Assembly (NCBI GenBank): GCA_023249815.1
Contig: JAHFBX010000076.1
Location: 1 to 10,032, forward strand
Origin: Candidatus Eiseniibacteriota bacterium
GTDB taxonomy: Bacteria > Eisenbacteria > RBG-16-71-46
Reading direction: 5' to 3'
DNA: 10,032 bases
In this document: in pieces, positions 1 to 7,817 of the stretch
How the letters are laid out: every line of letters starts with the position of its first letter
Numbering within the stretch: position 1 is the stretch's first letter
Notes under the pieces: generated by a model
Database searches by the model: none
What the model was told of the DNA's origin: nothing
What the model saw: the letters and a program-made list of their open reading frames with translations, nothing else
Program-made: the position numbers and the translations under genes

Positions 1-183
1 GGCGAGGACCTCGAGCTCGAGCTGTCACCCGCGCTGGACGACCAGGAGCTCGTCGTGGCGAGCATGGGCGGCTTGGCCTATTGGGAGGGGCGCGTCCGCG
101 TGACGGGACGAAGCGGCAGCCACCGCGTGACGGGAGAGGGTTACGTGGAACTCACGGGATATGCGGGGCCATCGCCGTTCTGA
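1..183 (+). CDS. C-terminal end of a lipocalin-like (AttH / carotenoid 1,2-hydratase type) protein, 5' truncated
   Basis: Frame 1 is open from the first base and ends at TGA 181-183, giving the last 60 residues of a protein whose start lies left of the window. The tail has the closing signature of the AttH/CrtC lipocalin-like family: a YWEG element near residue 27, then a strand ending in GYVELTGYAG about eight residues before the stop. Family members fold as two lipocalin-like barrels. They are typically envelope proteins, and are often encoded beside FtsX-like permease and ABC ATPase genes of the Lol/MacB type. The visible part holds no catalytic residues, so hydratase activity cannot be claimed. 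The lipoprotein gene follows at once on the same strand, which suggests one operon. Family assignment is fairly secure; specific function is unknown. Confidence 0.75.
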   Translation, partial: GEDLELELSPALDDQELVVASMGGLAYWEGRVRVTGRSGSHRVTGEGYVELTGYAGPSPF

Positions 184-244
184 GGCCCGGCCCGGCGCCG
201 CCGCCGGTTGGACGCCCCGCAGCGCCTTCGCTACGCTCCGCCTC

Positions 245-904
245 GTGCGTCGGCCCCTGATCGCGGTGCTTGTCACATGGATCGTGGTGGTGTTCGCGGG
301 TTGCGGCGCCGCTCCGCAGCCGAGCGGCGCGCCCACGCCGCCAGCCGCCAGGGCGGAGCGCTCGGCGTCGACCGCGGTGTCGCACGCGGCCGACACGGTC
401 GGATCCATCCCCGGCTCCGCGGACGCCCAGTTCACCTATCGGTTCCGGCAAACCGAGCCCGCGGCGAGCGGCACGTTCTCGTACCGGGACCGCGACCTGT
501 CGTTCTCGCTCCGCCCGTCGCCCAACGCGCTGTACTTCGGCGTCGAGAACCTGCAGGGCCGCCCGGTGCAGATCGACTGGGATCGCTCGGTGTTCCACAA
601 CCCTGATGGCCAGACCGCGAAGGTGGCGCACTCGAGCACGCGCTGGCGCGACCGCTTCTCGACGCAGGCGTTCACGCAGGTGCTGCCGCAGCAGCGCTAC
701 ACGGACTACGTGTTCTCGATCGACGACCTGCTGGATCCCGGGGCCTCGCCCGACACGCAGCTCCGACGTCCGCTCCTGCCCGAGGATTCGAGCGCGCCCA
801 CGTACGCGGACAAGTCGTTCGGCATGGATCTCATGTTCCTGGTCGAGGGCCAGCCCAGGACGTACACGTTCCGCTTCCAGGTCGTGAGCGTCATCCCGCG
901 CTGA
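245..904 (+). CDS. Small uncharacterised lipoprotein
   Basis: This encodes about 219 residues beginning at GTG 245. I chose that start because it yields a compact lipoprotein signal: two arginines, a hydrophobic stretch, and the lipobox VFAGC with the acylated cysteine at residue 20. An in-frame ATG at 161 would add 28 residues in front and overlap the upstream gene; neither start has a good Shine-Dalgarno. An Ala/Pro/Ser-rich linker follows the cysteine. From about residue 95 there is a beta-rich region with ENLQGRPVQIDWD, then NPDG and a conserved-looking histidine near residue 129, a pattern I associate with uncharacterised envelope lipoproteins in which a strand-rich domain carries an idW.ss...G...rviH core. 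The end (YTFRFQV) also looks like beta strand. It probably sits in the outer or inner membrane. The next gene starts 8 bases after the stop, so the two are likely cotranscribed. No enzymatic function can be assigned. Confidence 0.8.
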   Translation: MRRPLIAVLVTWIVVVFAGCGAAPQPSGAPTPPAARAERSASTAVSHAADTVGSIPGSADAQFTYRFRQTEPAASGTFSYRDRDLSFSLRPSPNALYFGVENLQGRPVQIDWDRSVFHNPDGQTAKVAHSSTRWRDRFSTQAFTQVLPQQRYTDYVFSIDDLLDPGASPDTQLRRPLLPEDSSAPTYADKSFGMDLMFLVEGQPRTYTFRFQVVSVIPR

Positions 905-912
905 GCGCGCGC

Positions 913-3306
913 ATGCCGTCGTTCCCCGCGTTCCGCGGCCGTGCCGCGCGGGTGCTCGCCGCCCTCGCCCTGGCGGCTGGCCTGTCGCGTGCCGCGGCGT
1001 CGCTCGAGCTCCTGCCGCCGCGCTTCACGCGCGAGCAGATGGAGGCGGCGATCCCGGGCTCGCCGCCGTTCTGGTTCGTCTACGGCACGCGCGATCCCGC
1101 GGCGACCCCGGTGCTCCGGGCGCGCGCGCTGGCACTCGCGCGGCGCGCGTTCGGCCTCGACTCGACGCGCGTCGTCGCCGACCGCGACGCCAGCGAGAAG
1201 CAGCTGGCCGCCGGCCCGATCTACCTGCTCGGGGGGAAGCACGAAAACGAATGGACGGCGCGGCTCGCGACGGCGCTTCCGGTGCAGTTCGAGGCTCGCG
1301 GTTTCCGCTGGCAGGGCCGCGTCTTCGACGGGTCGCTCGACGCGATCCACCTGTCGTGGCCGAATCCGCTGGCGCCGCGGTTCTTCCTGCTGCTCTCGGC
1401 GGCCAACTCGCCCGAGGCGCTGGCCCGGCGCGACGGGTTCGCGTTCGGCGAGGAGGACTGGCGGATCGTGCGCGACCGCGACGTGGCGCGGACGGGCACG
1501 TTCGCGCAGGAGGGAGCGAAGCCGTGGACCTACGACGCGAGACGTGACCGTGACCGCGAGGCCGAGCGCGAACGCTTCGTGCGCGAACTGCGCGTGCGCT
1601 CCGGACCGGGGCTCGTGCTGCGCTCGCCCGCGGACCTGGCGGGGGCCGAAGCGACGCGCGCCGCCGCGGCGGCACTGCTGGACCGGCTCGCACGGCAGGG
1701 GCTCGCGGCCCCCGCCGGCGCGACCGTGTCGCTCACGCTCTACCGCTCGCTCGAGGAGAAGGGCGGGCACACGCGCGACACGCATGCCGAGCACGTCGCC
1801 GCCGCCGGCGGGGCCGCGCATGCGGCGCTGCCGTTCGGCCGCGACGCGCTCGACCTGTGGAGCGTGACGGCGTCGCGGCTCGTGCAACTCGGGGCATCGC
1901 CGGAGTCGCGGTTCCTGAAGCCAGCGGCGACGCAGCTCGCCGGCCGCTTCGAGGGCGAGCCGCTCGAGCGCTCGCTCGCGCGACTCTACTTCGGCGGGCT
2001 GCTGCCCGGCGCGGCCGAGGCAGCGACGCGCCCGGAGCACTGGACGTCGCCGCTCGTCTCGACGCCGGCACGCGCGCTGCTCGTGCGCGCGGTGTGGGAG
2101 AGCGCGCCCGCGACCACCCGCCGCAGCGCGCTGCTCGCGCTCGTCCGGCGGGATCCTCCCGGCACGCTCGACAGCTTGTGCCGAGTGGCCGGCGTTCCCT
2201 CGCGCGCCGTGGAGCTCCGCTATCGCGCGCTCGCGGATTCGCTCGCGCGCCTCGGACGCGTGGCGTCCGACCGCGGCGCGCGCGAGCCGTGGCGGCCGTC
2301 GCAGGGATTCCAGCGCGGTGTCTGTCTGGCGCATCGCGTCGGGCTCGAACAGGGTTACCTGTCGCGCGAGTGCGTGCGGCAGCTCGAGCGCGTGCGCGAG
2401 GCCGGAGCGGATTGGGCGGCGCTCACACCGTTCGCGTGGCTCGCGGATCCGCGCGTGCCCGAGCTGGGCAGCAGTTCGGATGCGGGCCCGGACGCGGAGA
2501 CGGACGAGGCCGTGTGCGAGGCGGCGGCGAGAGCCCGCGCGCTCGGGCTTCGCGTGTGGCTCAAGCCCCACGTCTGGACGCGGGGCTGGGCCGGCGAGCT
2601 GGCGTTCACGCCCTCCGGCTGGCAGCGCTTCTTCGCGCGCTACGAAGCGCTGCTGCTCCACTGGGCGCTCCTCGCCGAGCGCGAGCAGCTGGACGGACTC
2701 TACGTCGGACACGAGCTCGCGAGCGCCACGGCGACCGACCCTGCCCGCTGGCGCACGATGATCGGCGCGGTGCGGCGAGTCTACGGCGGGCTGCTTTCGT
2801 ATGCCGCCAACTGGGACGAGGCCGCCGCGGTCCCGTTCTGGGATGCGCTCGACCTGATCGGCGTGTCGTTCTATGCGCCGCTCGCGACCTCACCCACTCG
2901 CGACCCGCGCGTGTTGCGTCGCGGCGCCGAGAAGGCGCTCGCGGGGCTGGGCGCGCTCTCGCGCCGCTCCGGGCGCCCGGTGCTGCTCGCCGAACTCGGC
3001 TACGCCTCGAGCTCCAGCGCGCCGGTCCACCCCTGGGAGGATCCGCCGGGCGCGTCGGACGACGAGACGCAGCGCGCGTGCTACGAGGCCACGCTCGCGG
3101 CGCTCGAGCCATGCGAGTGGGTGGCGGGAGCGTTCTTCTGGAAGTGGGGGAGCTCGGCGAAATCTGAAGACGCGTTCGATCCTCGCGGGCGGCCGGCGGG
3201 CGGCGTGGTGACGCAGGCCCTCAGGTCATGGCAAGGTCGCCCGGTCCGCGTGCCCCGCGCCGAACCTTCGGCGCCGGAACGGGGCCGGAAGGGAGCAAGG
3301 CGGTGA
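913..3306 (+). CDS. Secreted chimera: peptidase-like N-terminal region fused to a GH113-like glycoside hydrolase barrel
   Basis: This encodes 797 residues from ATG 913. A Sec-type signal peptide is visible (basic start, Ala/Leu-rich core, likely cut near residue 29). Residues about 50-165 form an alpha/beta module with FWFVYGTRDP at 53, a YLLGG turn at 104 and WPNPLAPRFF at 149, resembling a module I know from some secreted hydrolases. Residues about 210-450 have the helical layout of gluzincin (peptidase MA-like) domains but contain no HEXXH; the equivalent helix seems to be the one around 315-325. Residues about 465-770 match GH113, whose characterised members are endo-beta-1,4-mannanases: RGVCLAH near 468, LKPHVW, VGHEL with Glu601 as likely acid/base, SYAANW, LAELGY with Glu694 as likely nucleophile, and FFWKW at 741. 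Both glutamates are present, so the barrel may be active; its substrate is unknown. The basic tail PERGRKGARR overlaps the ribosome site of the next gene. The barrel call is strong; the N-terminal calls are inference. Confidence 0.85.
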   Translation: MPSFPAFRGRAARVLAALALAAGLSRAAASLELLPPRFTREQMEAAIPGSPPFWFVYGTRDPAATPVLRARALALARRAFGLDSTRVVADRDASEKQLAAGPIYLLGGKHENEWTARLATALPVQFEARGFRWQGRVFDGSLDAIHLSWPNPLAPRFFLLLSAANSPEALARRDGFAFGEEDWRIVRDRDVARTGTFAQEGAKPWTYDARRDRDREAERERFVRELRVRSGPGLVLRSPADLAGAEATRAAAAALLDRLARQGLAAPAGATVSLTLYRSLEEKGGHTRDTHAEHVAAAGGAAHAALPFGRDALDLWSVTASRLVQLGASPESRFLKPAATQLAGRFEGEPLERSLARLYFGGLLPGAAEAATRPEHWTSPLVSTPARALLVRAVWESAPATTRRSALLALVRRDPPGTLDSLCRVAGVPSRAVELRYRALADSLARLGRVASDRGAREPWRPSQGFQRGVCLAHRVGLEQGYLSRECVRQLERVREAGADWAALTPFAWLADPRVPELGSSSDAGPDAETDEAVCEAAARARALGLRVWLKPHVWTRGWAGELAFTPSGWQRFFARYEALLLHWALLAEREQLDGLYVGHELASATATDPARWRTMIGAVRRVYGGLLSYAANWDEAAAVPFWDALDLIGVSFYAPLATSPTRDPRVLRRGAEKALAGLGALSRRSGRPVLLAELGYASSSSAPVHPWEDPPGASDDETQRACYEATLAALEPCEWVAGAFFWKWGSSAKSEDAFDPRGRPAGGVVTQALRSWQGRPVRVPRAEPSAPERGRKGARR
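3287..3295 (+). promoter_or_regulatory. Strong Shine-Dalgarno deciding a GTG start with GTGA stop/start overlap
   Basis: GGAAGGGAG ends 7 bases before GTG 3303-3305. That GTG overlaps the TGA 3304-3306 stop of the upstream glycosidase gene. The site lies inside the last codons of the upstream gene. It selects GTG 3303 over the in-frame ATG 3228, which has no comparable site and would add 25 low-complexity basic residues. The arrangement is a classic signature of translational coupling. Confidence 0.85.
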
Positions 3307-4841
3307 CGCGATCGGAGGGCGCTTCGCGGCGGGGGGGACTCGGACGCGCGCTCGACCTGCTCGAGCGAGCCGGCAACCGACTGCCCGAGCCTGCGACCAT
3401 CTTCGTGCTGCTCGCGCTGCTCGTCGTGGTGGCGTCGTGGGTGGCCGCTCATCTCGGCGTGCAGGTGCCGCATCCCAAGGACGGCACGCCGATCCTCGCC
3501 GAGAACCTGCTGACGCGCGCGAACGTGCGCCGCATGTTCACGGAGGCGGTGCGCAACTTCACCGGGTTCGCGCCGCTCGGGCTCGTGCTCGTGGCCATGC
3601 TTGGCATGGGCGTCGCCGAGGGCAGCGGCCTGGTGGCGGCCTCGCTGCGCGGTTTCGTCACCCGCGTCCCGCGCACGTGGCTCACCGCCGCGATCGTGTT
3701 CACAGGCGTCAACGCGAACCTCGCCGCGGACGCGGGCATCGTGGTGCTGCCGCCACTCGCCGGGCTGTTGTTCGCGGCCGCCGGACGCCACCCGCTCGCC
3801 GGCGTCGCCGCCGCGTTCGCCGGTGTCGCGGGCGGGTTCAGCGCCAACCTGCTGCCGAGCCCGCTCGACGCGCTGCTCGCGGGGTTGTCGCAGAGCGCGC
3901 TCGACGGTTCGCGACTGCTGCCGGGTTACTCCGTCGCCATCCTCGGGAACTGGTACTTCCTGATCGTGTCCGCGTTCATGCTCACCGCGGCGGGCACGTG
4001 GGTGACGGACGCGGTGGTGGAGCCCCGGCTCGGGCCGTGGCGCGGCGAACGGTCGCTCGAGGCCCAGGCCGTGGATCCGCGGGAGGGGCGCGCGCTGCGT
4101 GCCGCGATGCTCGCGTTCGTGGGCTGCCTGCTCGTGTTCGCCGCGTTGAGCGTCTCGCCCTGGGCGCCGCTGCGACTCCCTGAAGCCGCCGGGCTCGACG
4201 CCTACAAGCCGTTCTTCGAGAGCATCGTCGTGCTCGTCATGTTCATGTTCCTGGTGCCCGGCCTGGCCTACGGCTTCGTCATGGGGAGCGTGCGCAGCGA
4301 CAAGGACGTCATGCGCATGATGGCGGAGAGCATGTCGAGTATGGGCACGTACATCGTGCTGGCGTTCGTCGCGGCGCAGTTCGTGAACTGGTTCTCGTGG
4401 TCGAACCTGGCCGCCATCCTCGCGGTGTCCGGGGCGCAGGCGCTCAAGTCGCTCGGGCTCGGGGGGCCGCTGCTCATGGTCGGGCTCGTACTCGTTGCCG
4501 CGACGCTCAACCTGTTCACGAGCTCGGCGTCGGCCAAGTGGGCCACCATGGCGCCCGTGTTCGTGCCGATGTTCGTCCTGCTGGGCTTCACGCCGGAGGG
4601 CACGCAGGTGGTGTACAGGATCGGAGACTCGTGCACGAACATCATCACGCCGCTCATGCCCTATATGCCGTTCATCCTGTCCTACGTGAAGCGCTACGAT
4701 CCGAAGGCCGGCATGGGGACGGTGATCGCGCTCATGATCCCGTACTCGGTCGCGTTCCTGTCGTCGTGGATCATGCTGCTTCTGGTGTGGAACGCGTTCG
4801 GCTGGCCCATCGGCCCGGGCATCTCGCTCTACATGAAGTGA
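3303..4841 (+). CDS. AbgT-family transporter
   Basis: This encodes 512 residues from GTG 3303, the usual length of the AbgT family (AbgT, MtrF, YdaH). Known members import p-aminobenzoyl-glutamate or export sulfonamides and hydrophobic drugs across the inner membrane, as bowl-shaped dimers with hairpin elements. Family hallmarks are visible: RAGNRLPEPATIF at 22-34 just before the first membrane segment; AADAGIVVLPPLAG near 141; GRHPLAG followed by FAGVAGGFSANLL; SSASAKWA at 407-414, in a hairpin-like region; and DSCTNIITPLMPY at 442-454, near the end of the transport core. Many hydrophobic segments span the whole length. The start overlaps the stop of the secreted GH113-like gene by 4 bases, so the two should be made together. 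Classical abg operons instead place the transporter with M20-type amidohydrolases, so this partner is unexpected and the true substrate is open. No truncation is seen. Confidence 0.93.
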   Translation: MTRSEGASRRGGLGRALDLLERAGNRLPEPATIFVLLALLVVVASWVAAHLGVQVPHPKDGTPILAENLLTRANVRRMFTEAVRNFTGFAPLGLVLVAMLGMGVAEGSGLVAASLRGFVTRVPRTWLTAAIVFTGVNANLAADAGIVVLPPLAGLLFAAAGRHPLAGVAAAFAGVAGGFSANLLPSPLDALLAGLSQSALDGSRLLPGYSVAILGNWYFLIVSAFMLTAAGTWVTDAVVEPRLGPWRGERSLEAQAVDPREGRALRAAMLAFVGCLLVFAALSVSPWAPLRLPEAAGLDAYKPFFESIVVLVMFMFLVPGLAYGFVMGSVRSDKDVMRMMAESMSSMGTYIVLAFVAAQFVNWFSWSNLAAILAVSGAQALKSLGLGGPLLMVGLVLVAATLNLFTSSASAKWATMAPVFVPMFVLLGFTPEGTQVVYRIGDSCTNIITPLMPYMPFILSYVKRYDPKAGMGTVIALMIPYSVAFLSSWIMLLLVWNAFGWPIGPGISLYMK

Positions 4842-5028
4842 GGGCGAGGTCTGAAGCTTGACTTGAAGCGACGCTGGTAAACGCTTGTCGGGATGACTAA
4901 AGGCCGTGCGGTGCACGTGCCGCCATCGCCCGGTAAGCGCGGAGGAGTCGGAAATGCCGAGCCGCCCCGAGAAGTGCTTCCCAGGGCGCCTCGAGCGTCT
5001 GTCCTCCGCCGCGGACGCAGCCGGCGGG
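4842..5028. other. Convergent intergenic gap, 187 bases
   Basis: This separates the stop of the AbgT-family gene (plus) from the stop of the metalloprotease gene (minus). I find no credible gene in it. It contains a small GC-rich inverted repeat at 4908-4923 (GCGG...CCGC around the palindrome GCACGTGC) and a second hairpin at 5006-5027, listed separately. Neither is followed by a clear T run on the relevant strand, so a canonical intrinsic terminator for the plus-strand operon is not visible. Confidence 0.6.
5006..5027 (-). terminator. Possible terminator hairpin after the metalloprotease gene
   Basis: Read on the minus strand, one base after the TAA stop (5031-5029) there is CCGCCG, a 10-base loop, and CGGCGG: a perfect 6-bp GC stem. 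Position fits a 3'-end hairpin, but no U tract follows. It could be a processing or RNA-stability element, or a chance event in GC-rich DNA. Confidence 0.3.
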
Positions 5029-7773
5029 TTAGCGAGACAGCTCGATCCCCGTCCCTCCGCCCGGGCGTGGTGCCGCGGCCGCGTCGGCGCTGCGGCTGGC
5101 GTCGAGCGCGCGGCGGATGCGCGCGCGCGTCTCGAGCAGGTGGGCACGCGTGTTGTCGCCGATCGGCGCCTCGGTGGCGAGCGCACGGGCGCAGCGTGAA
5201 TCCACGCGCGTGAGCGCCAGCCGGGCGAGTGCGCGCGCGTCGTCCGGGGCGTTCGCCGGCGGATCCACGAGCAGCGTCGCGAGCTTGTCCACGTACGCCC
5301 GCTGCAGCTCGCGACGCGTGTGCGGACCCTCGAGCGGACGGATCGCCGCGGGCGTCGCGCCGCCCACCTCGCCCCAGATGGCGCGCGTGAGCTTGTCGAA
5401 GTGCTCGCTCATCCGGTATGCGTCGGCTGCGCGCGTCTCCTGTTCGCGCAGGCGCGCGAGCAGCGCCGGCGATGTGACGGCGTTCATGAGCGTGGTCTGG
5501 ATGGCGAGCACGCGGTCGTTCCAGCCGTAGTCCTGCCGGCCAGCGAACGTGCCACCGGGCCCCATGCCCCAGTGCGACCAACGGTTCGGAGCGAGACGTT
5601 CGAGCAGCTTGGCAGGCGCCGCCATGGCGTCGGTCGCCCACACGCGGGTGGAGAGGAAGTCCACCGCCTCGCGCTGCTTCGCCGCCGGCACGGGATCCAC
5701 CGGATCGCGCTCGCCCGGCTGACCGCGCTCGACGCGCGACATGTAGGAGCCGCCGACGTACTTCACCGCCATGCCCGCGGCGATGGCGTACTGCTGCACC
5801 ATGCTGTCCATGGCGCGCCGCAGCGCAGTCAGGTCACCCGACTTGCCGACCACGCGCTCCTCGAGGCTCGGCGAACGCCACAGCTTCGCCAGGTAGGCGG
5901 TGCGGTCCTTCGCGAACTGGAGCGGATCGTCGCCGAGGTCGTAGATGTTCGAGCGCGGATCAGGGGCGTCCGCGGGGTAGGTATCCTCGTCCGTCGAGTA
6001 CTCGTGGCCGGGCTGCAGCGACTCTTCCGCGATCTTGCGGGCGAACGCGTAGTCCGCGTCCGGCGTCGAGGCGCCGCTTGGCGTGTAGCCGTAGCGGATC
6101 GCCCACACGTCGTACGTGCCGGCGGTGGTCGTGTACCAGTCGCCCTGCTTCGCGCGCGAGTAGTCGATGTTCGGGCTCGGGTACTCCATGACGGACGAGT
6201 AGAGCCCGCGCGTGCCCGTGAACGACTGGTCCTGGAGCTGCGCGTACGGCGTGCTCGTGCTGGAGCGGAAGTTGTGACGCAGGCCGAGCGCGTGGCCGAC
6301 CTCGTGCAGCGTGGCCCACTCCACGGCGGTCTTGAGGAACGCGTCCGGCACCGGGCTCCCGGGCTCGAGCGAACCGTCCATGAGCAGCGACAGGTGCTGC
6401 AGCTCGCCGGCGCCGGCGAGCGCGTCGCCGGCCATGCACAGGTGGTCGAGCTTCATGCCCGGCGGCAGCGCCTTGAGCGCGTTCTCCGGCAGCGCGCTCT
6501 CCGCGATGGTCTCGGGGCCCGCGAAGCGGCGATAGTTGTTCGCGTAGCTCTGGAACATGCTCGCCTCGAACAGGATGTCCGAGTCGAAGATCTCGCCCGT
6601 GCGCGGATCCACGCGGGAGGGCCCGATGGCGCCGAAGCTCGGCTCGTTCGACGTGATCCAGCGGATGGTGCTGTAGCGCACGTCCTCGGGATCCCAGTCC
6701 GCGTCGTCCTTCGGCGGGTCCTTCGCGATGATGGCGTTCTTGAAGCCCGCGAGCTCGAACGCCTTCTGCCACTTCTCGACGCCTTCCTTCACCCACGGAC
6801 GGAACTTGTCCGGCACCGTCCAGTCGATGTAGTAGACGATCGGCTTCACGGGTTCGCTCAACGCCGCGCTCGGATCCTTCTTCTCGAGCCGCCAGCGGTG
6901 GATGTTCCGCAGCCAGAAGCTCTCCTTGTCGTCGCGCCCGAAGTCCTTGGCCGCGTCCAGGAAGAAGCCGACGCGGTTGTCGGCGTAGCGCACCGCCATC
7001 GGGTTCGACGGCAGGCGGGTGAACGAGTAATGCACGCCGATCGGGATGTAGCGGTTGTCCGGCACGGCGTCCAGGCTCAGGCGCGAACGGTCGTTCGGCG
7101 TGAATGTGAGCGTGGCCTCGAGCTCGGTGTTGTCGGGAAACGTCTTGACGCTGCCGAGCGTGGAGCGCTCCTTGTCGAAGCGCACGCCGACGTTGTTGAA
7201 CGCGCCCTTCAGCTGCTCCGTGAGGTCGGTGACGTCGGACAAGAGCAGGCCGCCCAGGTCGATCAACACGGCCTTGCTGGAGTCCTGCTCGCTCTCGATC
7301 TTGAACGCCTGGACGATCGAGTTCGAGATGCTCAGCTCGCGCGCCTTGTCGATCGGCGTGTCCTTCGGCGAACGGAGCCAGGTGTTGACGTGCATGAGCA
7401 GGATGCGGTCGCCGTGGCGCTCGAACTGCAGCATACGGTCGTCGAGCGGCAGGCCGCCCAGGACGAAGTTCGAGCCGATGCCGCGCGACAGGCTCACGAC
7501 GTAGAGGAACGGCTGGTTCAGTTGCTCCTTGGACAGCTCGAGATACAGGTTGTCGCGCTTCCTCCACAGCGTGAAGAAGCCGGCCTTCTTCTCGGCCTCC
7601 TTGGTGAGCTTCGACCACTCGCCGAATGGTTTCTCGGGCGCGGCAGCCGCGGCGGGACCTGCGGCGCCTCCGGCCTTTCCCTTGTCCTTGGGCTTGTCGG
7701 CGGCGCTGGCGGTGGCCGCCACGCCCAACAACGCCAGCAGCATGACGAGTCGGTGCGGCACGGAGCTTCGCAT
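5029..7773 (-). CDS. Secreted zinc-dependent metalloprotease (DUF5117/DUF5118 type)
   Basis: This encodes 914 residues from the ATG at 7773. I chose that start because AAGGAGAG lies 7 bases upstream and a clean Sec signal follows, with likely cleavage after ASA at residue 24. An upstream in-frame ATG (7881) would add 36 residues that hide the signal. After a Lys/Gly/Ala-rich linker, residues about 45-100 resemble DUF5118 (WRKRDNLYLELS) and about 105-300 resemble DUF5117, ending in DNRVGFF at 265-271. IVYYIDW at 312-318, followed by PWVKEGVEKWQKAFELAGF, opens the catalytic part. The zinc site is complete: HEVGHALGLRHNF with His490, Glu491, His494, Gly497 and His500. A likely Met-turn methionine is Met529 in SVMEYPSPN. 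These are metzincin features and predict an active endopeptidase in the periplasm or outside the cell. Length is normal for the family. The gene stands alone on this strand, divergent from the propeller-amidohydrolase gene. Natural substrate unknown. Confidence 0.93.
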   Translation of the reverse strand: MRSSVPHRLVMLLALLGVAATASAADKPKDKGKAGGAAGPAAAAAPEKPFGEWSKLTKEAEKKAGFFTLWRKRDNLYLELSKEQLNQPFLYVVSLSRGIGSNFVLGGLPLDDRMLQFERHGDRILLMHVNTWLRSPKDTPIDKARELSISNSIVQAFKIESEQDSSKAVLIDLGGLLLSDVTDLTEQLKGAFNNVGVRFDKERSTLGSVKTFPDNTELEATLTFTPNDRSRLSLDAVPDNRYIPIGVHYSFTRLPSNPMAVRYADNRVGFFLDAAKDFGRDDKESFWLRNIHRWRLEKKDPSAALSEPVKPIVYYIDWTVPDKFRPWVKEGVEKWQKAFELAGFKNAIIAKDPPKDDADWDPEDVRYSTIRWITSNEPSFGAIGPSRVDPRTGEIFDSDILFEASMFQSYANNYRRFAGPETIAESALPENALKALPPGMKLDHLCMAGDALAGAGELQHLSLLMDGSLEPGSPVPDAFLKTAVEWATLHEVGHALGLRHNFRSSTSTPYAQLQDQSFTGTRGLYSSVMEYPSPNIDYSRAKQGDWYTTTAGTYDVWAIRYGYTPSGASTPDADYAFARKIAEESLQPGHEYSTDEDTYPADAPDPRSNIYDLGDDPLQFAKDRTAYLAKLWRSPSLEERVVGKSGDLTALRRAMDSMVQQYAIAAGMAVKYVGGSYMSRVERGQPGERDPVDPVPAAKQREAVDFLSTRVWATDAMAAPAKLLERLAPNRWSHWGMGPGGTFAGRQDYGWNDRVLAIQTTLMNAVTSPALLARLREQETRAADAYRMSEHFDKLTRAIWGEVGGATPAAIRPLEGPHTRRELQRAYVDKLATLLVDPPANAPDDARALARLALTRVDSRCARALATEAPIGDNTRAHLLETRARIRRALDASRSADAAAAPRPGGGTGIELSR

Positions 7774-7780
7774 CGCGGGG

Positions 7781-7788
7781 CTCTCCTT
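7781..7788 (-). promoter_or_regulatory. Shine-Dalgarno of the metalloprotease gene
   Basis: On the minus strand AAGGAGAG is followed by 7 bases and then the ATG at 7773. It is a near-consensus site and settles the start codon choice in favour of 7773 over the upstream in-frame ATG at 7881. Confidence 0.85.
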
Positions 7789-7817
7789 CAAGGCGGGAGC
7801 GGCGCCCGATCGAGCGT

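Noticed and set aside
1783..1797. HAEHV at residues 291-295 of the chimera as a possible zinc-protease motif
   Set aside because: It does not fit HEXXH: glutamate is in the third position and the second histidine in the fourth, and no other HEXXH exists in this protein.
706..2712. 668-residue minus-strand open frame opposite the lipoprotein and chimera genes
   Set aside because: It is a shadow of GC-rich coding sequence: Arg/Ala/Glu-rich low complexity, no family signature and no ribosome site, while the plus strand carries clear domain motifs.
1857..3167. 436-residue plus-strand open frame in another frame of the chimera gene
   Set aside because: Low-complexity Arg/Ala sequence; the overlapping frame encodes the GH113-like motifs.
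3228..3302. ATG 3228 as the start of the AbgT-family protein
   Set aside because: It would add 25 basic low-complexity residues and a 79-base overlap, with no Shine-Dalgarno. GTG 3303 has a strong site at ideal spacing and matches the family length.
3081..5186. 701-residue minus-strand open frame opposite the AbgT-family gene
   Set aside because: It is extremely His/Arg/Glu-rich low complexity antisense to a confidently recognised transporter, and it crosses three gene boundaries.
4893..5213. 106-residue plus-strand open frame starting in the convergent gap
   Set aside because: It has no ribosome site, low-complexity Arg-rich sequence, and runs antisense into the metalloprotease gene.
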